Positions 1 to 10,481 of a DNA stretch of 64,000 nucleotides are shown here, piece after piece (position 1 is the first letter of the stretch; each line of letters starts with the position of its first letter). The translations under genes were made by a program, and so were the position numbers. Source of the DNA: Quercus robur (Eukaryota > Streptophyta > Magnoliopsida > Fagales > Fagaceae); assembly GCF_932294415.1 (NCBI RefSeq), contig NC_065538.1:26623957-26687956 (forward strand). Reading direction: 5' to 3'. The notes beneath the pieces are model-generated. The model was not told the DNA's origin and made no database searches. It saw nothing but the letters and a program-made list of their open reading frames with translations.

Positions 1-1
1 G

Positions 2-64
2 TCTCGTGATATTTATGAGATCCTGGATTCAAAATATCTTAGTAGCATCTTCGAGCCACTTTAA
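2..64 (+). other. Possible 3' end of a coding region at the left edge
   Basis: Frame 2 is open from the edge for 20 codons and ends in a TAA at 62-64. The peptide ends SIFEPL and has normal amino-acid use. It could be the last codons of a gene lying to the left, but the stretch is too short to test and I do not recognise it. Confidence 0.15.
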
Positions 65-127
65 TAGATTTCTCCTGTAATAACTCAAAAGTACTGCACA
101 TGCCTAAATGAAGAGTCAAACAGAGGT

Positions 128-297
128 ATGAATACTCTTGTTTATAATAATAATAACAATAATAATAATAATTCACAAGGTGTGATTAACCAACAAGACC
201 GTAAGTTGGATCAATTCCATGGTGCTCTTTCTTTAGTTAGTCTCAAGACTTTGCTGGACTCAATGGATCCTTTGGCTCTTTCTCGTGCTTTACTCAG
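128..297 (+). CDS. Possible first exon of an unrecognised gene
   Basis: An ATG at 128 opens a frame with a run of nine Asn codons (AAT/AAC), then a normal-looking segment containing KLDQFHGALSLVSLKTLLD and DPLALSRALLR. The frame meets a good donor, CTCAG|GTATTA, at 297/298, and beyond it the translation turns into low-quality hydrophobic sequence, as expected for an intron. No matching downstream exon was found before 2 kb, so this may be an isolated or broken exon. The family is not recognised. A purely chance ORF is the main alternative. Confidence 0.25.
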
Positions 298-459
298 GTA
301 TTACTCGATTTTCTCATCCAATCTTACAATTTTGCTTGCCTTTTTCCCAAGGGTGTTTGTAGTTTGCTCAAAGTTTTTGTCCAATTCAATAGTTTGGCTA
401 CACCTTTCCCTTAGCGTTTCTGTATTTTGTAAAACTTTCTCGATGACTCTTATGGTCTA

Positions 460-2190
460 GCCTACCCTATTTCAAGAGTCTATGCAGTTCACTTTCTCTA
501 AGGTTTTTGTATATTGATTGACTTTCTCGACCACTCTTATGATCTAACATGGCTTGGGGCGAGGCTACATCGATCCTTGGATTCCAAGGCCTATCTTGTT
601 CCTTGAATTTTCTCATTTTAAAGAACGTTTTAGACTTTAACTTAAAATTTGTTGTCGTAGTAAATGATAAGTAATGCATGACTTGTAATTGTCTCAGGCA
701 TCACGAGATGTCGTTAAACTCGATGTTGGTTGCCCTTGTCTCCACCGAAAAAACATCTTATGAGTTAGTAGAGTATACAAGTATAAATGTAAAATATAAT
801 GAAATAACTAACGTGATTCATATATATATATATATATATATATATACTAACTACTATATTTTAAGATGCATTTCGGTGGTTCAAAATGCCCCTATTCCCT
901 AAATTTGAACCCTAGCAGAGACAAAATTGGAGGGCAGTCCGTCAAAGTATCTCTAAACATGACCTACAAAATTGGACCACCTTCCTATTAGTTTTCATAC
1001 AGATCAATGTATTCAAAGATTTGAACAGTTAACTCTCCCATATTCTTTCAATCAATTTTCAAATTTTTTTTTTTAATTTAAATTTGCTGTTTCCTTACTC
1101 CTAATCTCACTTTAATTTTTTTCTTCTAATCCCACGGTTTCCTTTTTCCTAATCTCATGCTTTTATTTTAAACTACTAAGTTGCCCGTGCGATGCATAGA
1201 TAATTTTGTGATATTTTATGTAAGACGGTTTTGAAAAATGTTGTACATATATTATATAAAAAAAGTAAACTAAATTAGAGTAAAAAAACATAAACATTTT
1301 GAGAAATTAAAAATTAGTTTAGTAACTTCACTACACATTTGTCGCATTCTCAAGGTAATACTAATTTAAAAAAAAAAAAAAAAAGTCATGAAACCAAAAA
1401 TAAATGCAAAAAGTAACAGAACCATGAAAATCAACTAATTTGCATTGCGTTCATAGATTGCATACTATGAATTGAAAGTATCCCCAACTCTCTCATCGAT
1501 AGTGTGATATTAAGACATGGTGTGGGCAAATGCGTATACATTTGTCTTATAGATGATTTAAAACCATGGTAAAATATGACTTAACATTGCGTACCAAATA
1601 TTTTCTCTCTACTTATATACCCAAAACAAAAACTATCCAACCAAAATTCCCAAACCAAAATCATATTTAACCCCTAATTTAAAAAGAAAAAAGAAAAAGA
1701 AAAAGGAATTACCCATAGGGGTTTCATTGGCTTGATGGTGGTAAGAGGCTAGTATGAAGGAGGTAGCGGTCCCTTAGATTCCTCTTTCTCTCTCTTACAA
1801 ATGCTTTGTCAGTCTTAGGCCTTTTTTTTTTTTTTTTTGGGAGAAACTCAAGCCTTTTATTTTGGTAATCGTGAAATAATGCATTTCATTTAACAGTCCA
1901 CAACATTTTCATGTTTCTCTATAGGGTCTTATTTGGTTAGTTATTATTATAAGTCCTTATTTATTTATTTTTTTTTTCTTTTGTTTTTAATTAATACGAA
2001 AATAGTGAGTCTGCTAAAAGATATGAAAAAGAGATAAATGTGTGGTGTAAACTCAAGCAACTAATACAAGATTAATAAGATAACAATAAAAATAAATTCA
2101 TGTGAATTTTTGGGTAACAATAAAAAAAACTTAATAAAAAGAGGTAAAAAAAAATGCTAAATGCCAAATTAAAGTGCATATACATAAATT
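460..2190. other. Non-coding, AT-rich, no gene seen
   Basis: No supported coding sequence. The stretch holds a (TA)13 microsatellite at 821-846, poly-T/poly-A runs near 1065, 1370 and 1820, and a short motif near 1175-1195 resembling the GC-rich ends of plant Helitrons in reverse orientation, too weak to call. Short ORFs here are composed of low-complexity sequence. Confidence 0.6.
821..846. repeat. (TA)n microsatellite
   Basis: About thirteen uninterrupted TA units. Confidence 0.95.
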
Positions 2191-2192
2191 TA

Positions 2193-2198
2193 TACTCT

Positions 2199-2204
<6 letters not shown>
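2193..2204. repeat. Target-site duplication of SINE, left copy
   Basis: TACTCTAGCACA here is repeated exactly at 2436-2447 on the far side of the SINE and its microsatellite tail. Confidence 0.75.

Positions 2205-2280
<76 letters not shown>
2201..2280. repeat. Compound microsatellite (CA)20 (TA)19
   Basis: CA units at 2201-2240 are followed by TA units at 2243-2280. The block sits between the SINE body and its target duplication, so on the minus strand it occupies the position of the SINE 3' tail, reading (TA)n then (TG)n. Confidence 0.95.
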
Positions 2281-2281
<1 letters not shown>

Positions 2282-2284
<3 letters not shown>

Positions 2285-2435
2285 AGAGAGTTTCAACTTA
2301 TGGTGTTCACTTTTGATAATAGTTTTTTATCATTTGATCAAGACACCAATTAGTTTTTGGTGTAGGCGGAGATTGAATCCCAAATCTCTTATACAACCAT
2401 CAGAGACTTTACCAGTTGAGCTAACTGGAACCCAC
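2282..2435 (-). mobile_element. SINE, tRNA-derived, full length
   Basis: On the minus strand the element begins TGGGTTCCAGTTAGCTCAAC. It carries an A-box (TAGCTCAACTGGT) and a B-box-like segment (GGGATTCAATCTC) about 30 nt later, as in a tRNA head transcribed by RNA polymerase III. The body continues through CCTACACCAAAAACTAATTG and ends near ACTCTCTAAAA. It resembles the widespread Au-type plant SINEs. A 12-bp duplication at 2193-2204 and 2436-2447 brackets the SINE plus its simple-repeat tail. Two more degraded relatives lie at 8.4 and 8.9 kb. Confidence 0.8.
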
Positions 2436-2447
2436 TACTCTAGCACA
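2436..2447. repeat. Target-site duplication of SINE, right copy
   Basis: Exact match to 2193-2204. Confidence 0.75.
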
Positions 2448-2968
2448 TATTTAAATGCCAAAACAAATGTCCTCCCTCCCCTCCATCACTATATTCTCTC
2501 TGAGGCATAAGCCGAGGTAATTTTCTTAATACTCCATCCTTTTTATGTTTTTTTGCTCACATGTTTGTTTTTGTGTCTTTATTTTACACAATTTTATAGT
2601 TCTAAAAAGATTTTCCTGAGCTTTCTATCTATAAATTGAACCATTACCAAGGAGCTAATTTGTTCGAAACTCAATTGTCTACTTTTATAGATAGGGTGGA
2701 GCGTCCTTGACTCAACATTATAGCACACAGGGCTTCGGTAATAGACAGTGTTTTGCTAACTTGAAGTGCCTCGCTATGTGAATCTAGTTTTGCTAACGCT
2801 CAGCTAGGTCTTGAACCTTCATGCTAACCGTTTGCTTTCTCGGTAGCAAAGGTGCTTCTCTTTGCCCCTTAAGTAGAAGGACAAGACAATAAGGGTTTTT
2901 ATTATTATCTTTTTCTTTTCTTTTTTTAAAGAAAGAAACACTCATACACAAGGAAGAGAAACATCATG
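2448..2968. other. Non-coding spacer
   Basis: No gene, RNA or clear transposon end seen. It contains ordinary AT-rich sequence and a weakly repeated phrase about 'ttgctaac' around 2750-2830. Confidence 0.5.
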
Positions 2969-3237
2969 AGTTTTTTTTTTTGGATAAAAAGATAAGCAAA
3001 ATTTATTAAAAAAAAAAATTAAGGCAAATCCAATTGGAATACAGCATCCAACTCAGAGGGTAGTTCTTCCACCTAAACATCAATGTCTATAGATAAAACT
3101 GCTCTTCTAGCTAAACTATGAGCTAACCTATTCTTATCCCTACGAACAAGCTAAAACAAACAGTACCTCAGATTACACCCAAGACTCTTAGCTTCTTCAA
3201 TAATGTGACCAAACAAAGTTTTACACCAACTCGAGCA

Positions 3238-3660
3238 CTAAAGAGCCTGTATAACATAGAGGCAATCACCTTCAAAAATCACGTTAAAAAGACTCAGCTC
3301 CCTTGCCAACACCACAGCCCGTCTTGCTGCTAGTGCTTCAGCTATGTCCACCGAATGGATTAAGTTCACTCGTTGACTCAAAGCTGCAATCACGCAGCCC
3401 GAATGATCCCTGACCACCACCCCTATCCTAACACTATTTGTCCCATCGAAGAGAGAAGCATCAAAATTTGCCTTGAAGCAAACTTCAGGCAGAGGTGACC
3501 AACGCACTAGAGGTCGACAAGCAAGTCCCTGCGACTCTCTTTGATGAACATCCCAAAATTCCAAAACCAACTCCTTAGCTCTCTCTCCTATATTATGCAG
3601 TGACCAAGAGGGTTGGTGCACCTTGACTCTATTTTGCATCTGCCACAGCACCAAGCCATT
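3238..3660 (-). pseudogene. LINE RNase H domain
   Basis: This domain would remove RNA from the RNA/DNA hybrid during retrotransposition. The acidic residues expected for RNase H are visible in order: Asp in FKANFDASLF, Glu in DIAEALAARR and Asp in FEGDCLYV. The frame ends just after VIQAL, so the C-terminal His/Asp block is lost or out of frame. The N-terminal flank matches the linker that joins zf-RVT to RNase H in plant L1 elements. It lies immediately on the 3' side of the MITE insertion. Confidence 0.8.
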
Positions 3661-3696
3661 GTAGCAAACAAAGCACACCTATAGGCCGAACCTTCA

Positions 3697-3704
3697 CTAA
3701 ACAG
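3697..3704. repeat. 8-bp target duplication, left copy, hAT MITE A
   Basis: CTAAACAG, repeated exactly at 4293-4300. Confidence 0.85.
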
Positions 3705-4292
3705 CATAGTTTTCAGAACCGGATCAGAACAGGAGGTTGGACCGTGAAAACCGGGAACTGAGATGAAAATTGGTTTTTTAAGCATAAAGAACCGGATTTT
3801 TTGTTAATTCCATGAATCGCTAAAACCGGGGTTGGACTGCACGAATCGGTGAGAACTGTGCGGTCCAACCCCTTAGCAATTAAAAAAAAAAAAAAAAAAC
3901 TTAACACAATTTTATTCTACTTAATTAAATTATCCATCTCTTACAAGGAATAAAAAAAAAATTATAATTAAAATCCTTCAAAGATATTCAACTTTACTTC
4001 AAAAATTAATCATAAATTTTAATGTTTTCATGATTATTATTTTATTTTATTAACTTTCTTATTTAATTATTAAATATATGCTTGAAAATCATTAAATTTC
4101 CCTCACATATATAGATATATTGTCAATTTTGCTAGTTTTATAAATTTAATATCTATATTTAGGCTTTAATTAATTATTAAATTAATTATGACGTTATCAC
4201 GGTTCAACCCCGGTTTGACCTCAGTTCGACCTCAAAAACCTTGAACCTCTCTCTTTTACAGTTCAATGAATGGTCCGGGTTTGAAAACCTTG
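3705..4292. mobile_element. hAT-type MITE, copy A (588 bp)
   Basis: The element starts CATAGTTTTCAGAACCGGAT and the reverse complement of its end reads CAAGGTTTTCAAACCCGGAC, so it has imperfect terminal inverted repeats of about 20 bp. Flanking CTAAACAG copies give an 8-bp duplication, the hAT hallmark. It has no coding capacity and its core is very AT-rich. The same element recurs inverted at 53782-54364. It sits inside the LINE, so it is younger than the LINE. Confidence 0.85.
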
Positions 4293-4300
4293 CTAAACAG
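4293..4300. repeat. 8-bp target duplication, right copy, hAT MITE A
   Basis: CTAAACAG, matching 3697-3704. Confidence 0.85.
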
Positions 4301-4573
4301 GGCCTCCAAAATCTCCACGAAGGACTTGCATTTCTTCTAAATCAAGAAGCTGAAACCCGGATCAAACAACCATATCGAGCGAGGTTGATTGCATAGCCAC
4401 AAGCAATGCATAATAGACTTCGCGTGATCGCCATAGTCATCACAAATATCATCCACAGGGATATTCTGTGCCTTCAGATTCATCTTGGTAGGGAGAGAGT
4501 TCTTCCCAGCTCGCCATAGAAAGTGTCGGATTTTATTTGGAACTTGAAACTTCCAAATTTTCTTCCAAACATC

Positions 4574-5404
4574 CTATGACTGAGCCGAAGAGGAAGAGCT
4601 TGGCAAGGTGAGATTTTCCACTTCAACGAGCATCCAATAAGCACTTCGAACACTATATTCACCGTCTGAAGTTAAAGGCCAAATCAAGATGTCCTCAGCC
4701 CACCCTTCACTAACAAGGATCCTTCCCACCAATTCCGCTTCCCATGGCAAAAAACACCTCTCCAATTTCCTCAGATCCCAAATCCTAGTGTTAGGATAGA
4801 ATAAATCACAAACCTGAGTCATTGGAGAATTTGCTCTAGGAGAAACAATCTTGCTGCAAGCTAGATTGGGTAGCCATAGGTGTTTCCAAACATCAATTAA
4901 TTCCCCATTCCCCACCCTCCAAATTGCTCCTTTGTTGATAACATCACGCGCTTGCAAAATACTCCTCCACACATAAGAGCACTTCGGATGTATAGAAGCA
5001 CTAAAAACTTTGTACAATAAAGTTTCTTTGTGATGGAGAAGACGCCAAACCAGTTTTGCAAGGATAGCATTGTTAAACTTTTGGAAATCTTGAAAGCCCA
5101 TACCTCCAATAGATTTAGAAGAACAGAGAGAACTCCATTTAATCCAATGAGTTTTCTTCGAGTCACCATTACCCCACAAAAACTTTCGAATCATAGCTTC
5201 AATATCTTTGCACAAGCCAACTAACAGCTTGAAAACACTCATTAAGTAAATTGGGATAGATTGGACCACCGCCTTAATCATGATCCCCTTTCCAGCTTGG
5301 GATAGGAGCTTTTCCTTCCAACCCTGCATTCTAGCCCAAATCCGTTCTTTGATATGAGTAAAGTAAGCTGTCTTATTTCTGCCAATAAAAGAAGTAAGCC
5401 CCAA
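4574..5404 (-). pseudogene. LINE ORF2 C-terminal part with zf-RVT-like region
   Basis: An open frame of 276 codons covers the segment downstream of the RT palm, with the typical plant L1 phrases LSQAGKGIMIKAVVQSIP, MIRKFLWG, HWIKWSSLC, GGMGFQDFQKFNNAILAK and WRVGNGELIDVWKHLWLP. In intact elements this leads into the Cys/His-rich zf-RVT domain and then RNase H. It is the longest surviving frame of this LINE copy. Confidence 0.85.
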
Positions 5405-5518
5405 ATATTTCTCATAATGTTGAATGGATGGAACATTTAGGGCTACCTTTATATCCTTTTGAGTCTACTCATCTGTATTTCTGCTAAAGAAAAGGGTTGC
5501 TTTCTCCTTATTCATCAT

Positions 5519-6043
5519 CTACCCCAAAGCATCTTCATAATAAGCAAGTAACTCCTGAATTCTATTACACTCTTCCAAGGTAGATCTGCACAAGATTAAA
5601 CAATCATCTGCAAAAAACAGGTGAGTTAGTTTGGGCCCATTTCTACATATTGAAAACCCTTGGATATCTTCTCTTATAGTAGCATTGCACAAAAGAGCAT
5701 TTAATCCTTCTACACAAAAAATGAATAAATAAGGAGACAAATGATCCCCTTATCATAGACCTCTAGAGGAAGTAATCATACCATTAGGCTCACCATTTGC
5801 TAGAATAGAGTACGACATCGTGGTGATGCACTCCATAATTAAAGTCACCCATGATTCCTGAAAACCCAATTTGAGGAGAATCCGTTCAAGAAAAACCCAC
5901 TCCACCCTATCATAAGTTTTGCTTATATCCAACTTCATAGTCATGAAACCCTTCTTTCCTATGCAATTAGTCTTCATATGGTGCAAAGACTCAAAAGCTA
6001 TTAAGATGTTATCAATAATCAATCTATTAGCAATAAAAGACAT
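5519..6043 (-). pseudogene. LINE reverse transcriptase palm, fragment
   Basis: Two adjoining frames carry the RT core: MKLDISKTYDRVEWVFLERI (first catalytic Asp) and THLFFADDCLILCRSTLEEC (the YxDD-equivalent FADD). A stop separates SSRGL from the QGDHLSP-like continuation. The N-terminal third of RT is absent because the element is truncated here. Confidence 0.85.
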
Positions 6044-6046
6044 ATA

Positions 6047-6872
6047 ACATTAAAGTATTTCTTTGGGGATGAGTTTGACATATATCATTTATGGGTTTGG
6101 TTAATGGACTCCCTTAAATTATTTAACATTTAATCATTTTAGGAAATTTTTTATACTATATTTATGAAAAATATAAAATCAATTTTTTTTCCTTTCCAAT
6201 AAAAAGTTTTTAAAAATATTTCTAAATGAATATCCTTAAAACATCCACTAACAAAATTGATCATTTATTTATTTAAAAACCATTTATATAGCTCATTTAA
6301 AATGCATATAACATTATTTTCTTTAAAAGAAAAAAACATGCACACACACGCATGCACGCACACAAAGGTTAGGTGAGAGTGACAAATTTGGGAGAATAAG
6401 TTGGTCGTGGTCATGCATGGAAGCGATTACCGAGGCGAATCAGATCAGCCCACTTCTCTTTGCTCTTCTTTACAGTTTGCCTCTGCCCTCCTTTACCCTT
6501 CTCCAAGAGAATGGAGGCCAGATCTTCCTCATTTGTTCTTTAGACACAGTGAGAGAGAGAGATAAAAAGGGTTAGTAGAGAGAGAAAAATTGGAATAGCA
6601 GCCGCAGCAGTAGTGGGAGAGGAGCAAAGAAAAGAAAAAGAAAAAAAGATGGTCAAAATGAAACCTCGAAGACTTGCTATTCCATCATAAGCTTCAACTA
6701 TCTTTATTGAAACTCACCATTTGGCCTCTCTTTTTCTTTTTTGTCTTATTTTTCACCTTTTTAAATTATTCTCCTATATTATCAATTCCTTGCACCAAGG
6801 AAAAAAAAAAATTAAAGCATTTCACATAAGTTCTATGTTATGTGAAATAAAAAGTGTGACTCAGCAAGTAAG

Positions 6873-6911
<39 letters not shown>

Positions 6912-8124
6912 TATAAAGAAAAAAAGAAAAGGAAAAAGCAACTCAGCTGCAACATTCGGCTCAATCCTTGATAGTCTTTGGGGTCGGAAAAAAAAAATAG
7001 AGACCATAAGGTCATAAGGGTACACAAAAGAATCTTGCTTTGCTTGTAGCTATATTGATCTAGCAATTAGATAAGATGTGTGTTTCTATTTCTTTGATAG
7101 TTAAGCATGTCACCATATTTTGATGCGTGCTTATTATATATCCCACAACACCAAAAGTTTCTTATGATCATATGTAACCTTTGGGCTCTAGTTCTAATTT
7201 AAGAGATAGTGAAAGAATCCAATCTATAATTTTAGGAACGTCTACATCGACATTGAGTTTCTAAATTTCATATTTCTTTTGTATTTCCACGTGTTGGCAA
7301 ATAAAAACAAAAAAAAACATATTAAAATAATTTTCTGACATTTGAATGGACAGATGCATGATTGAGGAACATGAATGGTCGTGTTAATGATTAAAACTCT
7401 AACTTTGTTTTCTTTTCGTGCGTAAAAATTAGGGGTTCCTTTAATTCCAATTGATGGACTTGAGTACGAATAAGGGAATATTCATAATTGTAAAGCAACA
7501 AGTATTTTTCCAACATATTGACTGTCAATATGGTGATTCCCAAAGAACAGGTGAAAGGGACTTGACCCCTCGACCCCTCGTGGTTATATTGGGATAAGTT
7601 GTGGCCATGCTCATGGTTTTTATGCATAGAATATTCATTACAAGGGAAAATTTGTGATTAAGATACCACATTGTCCAATAACTTGTAGCGACGTGACATT
7701 CTTCATTTTTATTTCTTTTTAGGTGGTGGGTCTAATGTGTTATATTTTGCCTGTGGAGACTGCAATTAGAATTTCCACTTAGTGACTTAGTGAATGAGGG
7801 TCCCAAATGCCATGGTCAAATGGCCTTTCTAGGGTTCATGGTTTACTTGACTGAGTATATTTTTGATGATGTTTGTTGGGCTATTAGGCTGCAGGACTAC
7901 TACTGTTTCTTTTTGTGGGTCTTGATTTGTTGGGTTACCTCTAAAAATAGAAAAGATTGAATTTATTGACTTGCCTAGTTTTCCATCGCCTCAACTTAGT
8001 TCAACTCATTTCGACCTGATTGAGCAATACAATCGAAGGGTAATAGATCTCTTAACATTGGTTTTGGTGGTAAGAGTTAGGCCCAGGAAAACTTATTAGA
8101 ATTAATACGGTTAGAATGTTATTA
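6047..8124. other. Non-coding region, no supported gene
   Basis: It contains a run of (AT)n with flanking poly-A at 6870-6915 and GA-rich sequence at 6550-6650. The 6420-6660 segment is less AT-rich and resembles a transcribed leader (CT/GA-rich, short ORFs such as MEARSSSFVL on +), but no adjoining coding exon was found on either strand. Ordinary AT-rich spacer elsewhere. Confidence 0.4.
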
Positions 8125-8402
8125 GTTAATTTGTATAGAAAAATTAATAGTATTAGTGAGGATTACTTTTTTACCAATGACGCATTGATTTGTAAGGCTT
8201 GTATAATAATTTTATTTATTTATTTATTTTGTATACTTAGTATCACTCATATACAATTACTCACCTATGAGTAAAACAAAAAGTTATAGAATACTTAGTG
8301 GGATCCCAATTAGGTGAAAAGAGGGGGTACACATCTATCATAGAAACATTTTATGATTACCTAAAAACACATTATTTATTTAGTTTTTTAATATATACAA
8401 TA

Positions 8403-8512
8403 TATAGAATTTTAATCAATGGTTTTTTGGTGTAGACAAGATTCAATTCCAAATTCTTATTTAATGATTAGGTACTTTACTAATTGTGTTAACTCAAACC
8501 CACTGCAATTGT
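8403..8512 (-). mobile_element. Degraded tRNA-derived SINE, copy in unit 1
   Basis: On the minus strand it resembles the SINE at 2282-2435 (TGGGTTTGAGTTAACACAAT at the head, CTACACCAAAAAACCATTG later). The A- and B-boxes are decayed. Confidence 0.55.
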
Positions 8513-8867
8513 TATATTTATTGAATATTTTATAATTATCGTAGAAAAACACTACAAATAGAGAAGGAAGCTAAGTACACATTAATTATTGTATAGAAAA
8601 ATTAATAGTATTAATTAAGTTTGTAAGGATTACCTTTTTTTTACTTATGACACATCAATTTGTAAGACTTAAGTATAAATTTTTTTTTTGTATATTTAGT
8701 ATCACTCATATTCAATTATTCAACTATAAGTAAAAAGAAATAATATATAATACTTAGTGAGACTCATTATTAGGTGAAAAGAGGAAGTACACATCTTTCA
8801 TAGGATTATTTTATAATTACCAAAAAACATATTTATTTATTTAAATACGATAGAATTTCAACTTATG

Positions 8868-8963
8868 GTTTTTTTTTATATAGACTGAATTTGAATTTTA
8901 AATCTCTTATACAATGATAAAACTTTTTACTAATTGAACTAATTAGATTTACTACATTTATTA
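8868..8963 (-). mobile_element. Degraded tRNA-derived SINE, copy in unit 2
   Basis: More decayed than the copy at 8403-8512 and in the matching place of the second duplication unit, so it was copied with the unit rather than inserted independently. Confidence 0.5.
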
Positions 8964-9045
8964 TATTTCTAGAATATTTTATAATTACCCTAAAAAAACA
9001 CTACAAATAGAGAAAGATGTACAAATTAAGTATTGTGGAAACATT

Positions 9046-9600
9046 TTATAATTACCAAAGAAAAAAATCATTTATTGTATACGAGAAAAATCACTGCAAA
9101 TAGACCTATTTATGGTAGGAATTAATAGTCTATACAAGTAAGTAATATAATGTGCTCTAACAAACATGACTTAAGTAACTTCTCAAAACTTCTTAGCAAG
9201 AAGAAATTGCAATATCCCAAAGCCACTCTAGCCTTCCACCGTCTAAAGAGGAACGAAAAAAGAAAAAGAAAAAGAAAAAAGAAATATAAAACGAGGAATT
9301 GCTTCCAAGGGAGAAAAACATGTAAAGAAGAGCAATAATAATGAAAAATTCCATTTGAAAGTGTCTACATGCATGCAGTACCCCCTCACGTTTAGATCGA
9401 AACCCCTTAAAAGAAGAAGCTGTAGCCAAAGTATTTATTCAGAATTCAAAATATCCTTTGGAATCGTAGCTGGAATTTGTTCCTTTATCTCTCTTTTTCC
9501 TCCTTTAGATTTTCTTGATTCCATTTATCAAGGTTGCCAGTTGAGAACACGAAAAAGTACGTACACGGCCCTCCACTTATTCCCTTTATCCACTAAGCTC
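9046..9600. other. Upstream region of the zinc-finger gene
   Basis: No gene. It is AG-rich around 9240-9340 and runs into the core promoter of the gene that follows. Confidence 0.4.
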
Positions 9601-9601
9601 C

Positions 9602-9610
9602 TATATAAAT
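9602..9610 (+). promoter_or_regulatory. TATA box of RanBP2-type zinc-finger gene
   Basis: TATATAAAT stands alone in mixed sequence and is followed about 30-35 bp later by a C/T-rich stretch suitable for transcription start (near 9635-9660). A donor-like GAG|GTTCGT near 9702 and an acceptor at about 10475 (AAGCAG|GAAAT) would give a leader intron, common in this family. Inferred from sequence only. Confidence 0.5.
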
Positions 9611-10024
9611 ACCCTCATTTCACATATTTCCTTCACCAACCTCTGCAACCCACTTCTACATCCTCACTTTCTATAATATTTCAAGTTATTACATTTTCTT
9701 GAGGTTCGTTCTTAATTTCATATCTTTAGCTTAATTAGCTCCTTCTTCCTTATCTAGTAATGCATTTTAATCTTTCTTCTCACTTTGAAAGCTCCTTCAA
9801 ATGAAGTTATTGTTGGCCTTACTTCTGAATCTTGGCCTCTTCTTAAGCATTATTTTTCCTTTGTTAGGAAAAAAAAACTTGTTTTAATGCAATTCTAGTA
9901 ACACAAAGTGATTAATTTCTTTTAATATAGTTGTACATTTAGTAAAGCTACTACGTGTGGGAGAACTATCATAGAGGCTGAACCGGCATGTCACTTTTTT
10001 AATGCAATCTTTTTTTCTTTATAT

Positions 10025-10140
10025 TATAACTTTTATATATACACACATAAACATCTAGTCATATCATAACTTTTTATATACACACAAAAACATCTAGTCA
10101 TATCATAACTTTTATATAAACACACATAAACATATAGTCA
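10025..10140. repeat. Minisatellite, about 41-bp unit, three copies
   Basis: The phrase ACATCTAGTCATATCATAAC with a TATA/ACACAC-rich partner repeats three times, inside the presumed leader intron of the zinc-finger gene. Confidence 0.7.
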
Positions 10141-10481
10141 TTTTACATGCCAAAAAAAGGGTCATTTGATAATTCCTTATTTATCTCACCAACTTTATCA
10201 AAATATGTTATCATGCCCAATAAGTTAGTCAATACTTTGGGGTTCATTTTTTAAGGAATTCTTTTTTGTAATTATCTGATATGTATGAGATGAAAAATTA
10301 TACAAACCTTGAAATTAAAGAGGTATTTCATAAGAGTTCTTGACATTTACATTAAACACAAAAAATAAAAACTAGCTAAAGAGCAACTAATTTAGATCAA
10401 GTCTTAATATATAAATAGAAAACTAATGTGTTATTAAATTATTCAAAGCCACTGAATTCATTGAGTGATCAAGCAGGAAAT

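Larger units (their letters stand above)
2969..6046 (-). mobile_element. L1-type LINE, 5'-truncated, with internal MITE
   Basis: Read on the minus strand this is the 3' part of an L1-like ORF2. The reverse transcriptase begins in mid-domain at about 6043 (NRLIIDNILIAFESLHH) and includes KLDISKTYDRVEW and the catalytic FADD block near 5610. A zf-RVT region at 4574-5404 and an RNase H domain at 3238-3600 follow. The element ends in a poly(A) tail, seen as poly-T at about 2969-2982. The 5' part (ORF1, endonuclease, RT fingers) is missing, as in ordinary 5' truncation during target-primed insertion. The frame is broken by several stops and frameshifts, for example a stop between the SSRGL and QGDHLSPY parts of the RT. 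A 588-bp hAT MITE splits the region between RNase H and the zinc-binding domain. I could not see a convincing target duplication. Confidence 0.85.
8133..9045. repeat. Tandem duplication, about 458-bp unit, two copies
   Basis: Unit 1 (about 8133-8590) and unit 2 (about 8591-9045) share the same order of phrases: GTATAGAAAAATTAATAGTA, the 'agtatcactcata' segment, TTAGGTGAAAAGAGG, a SINE-like block, and ACACTACAAATAGAGAA. Divergence with indels is clear, so the duplication is old. Confidence 0.75.

Noticed and set aside
1175-1200. Possible Helitron 3' end on the minus strand
   Set aside because: The terminus reads CTTAG rather than CTAG and no hairpin of useful length is present, so it was left as a note only.
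2072-2510. ORFs on both strands encoding IYIYIY and THTHTH runs
   Set aside because: They are translations of the CA/TA microsatellite and SINE, not genes.
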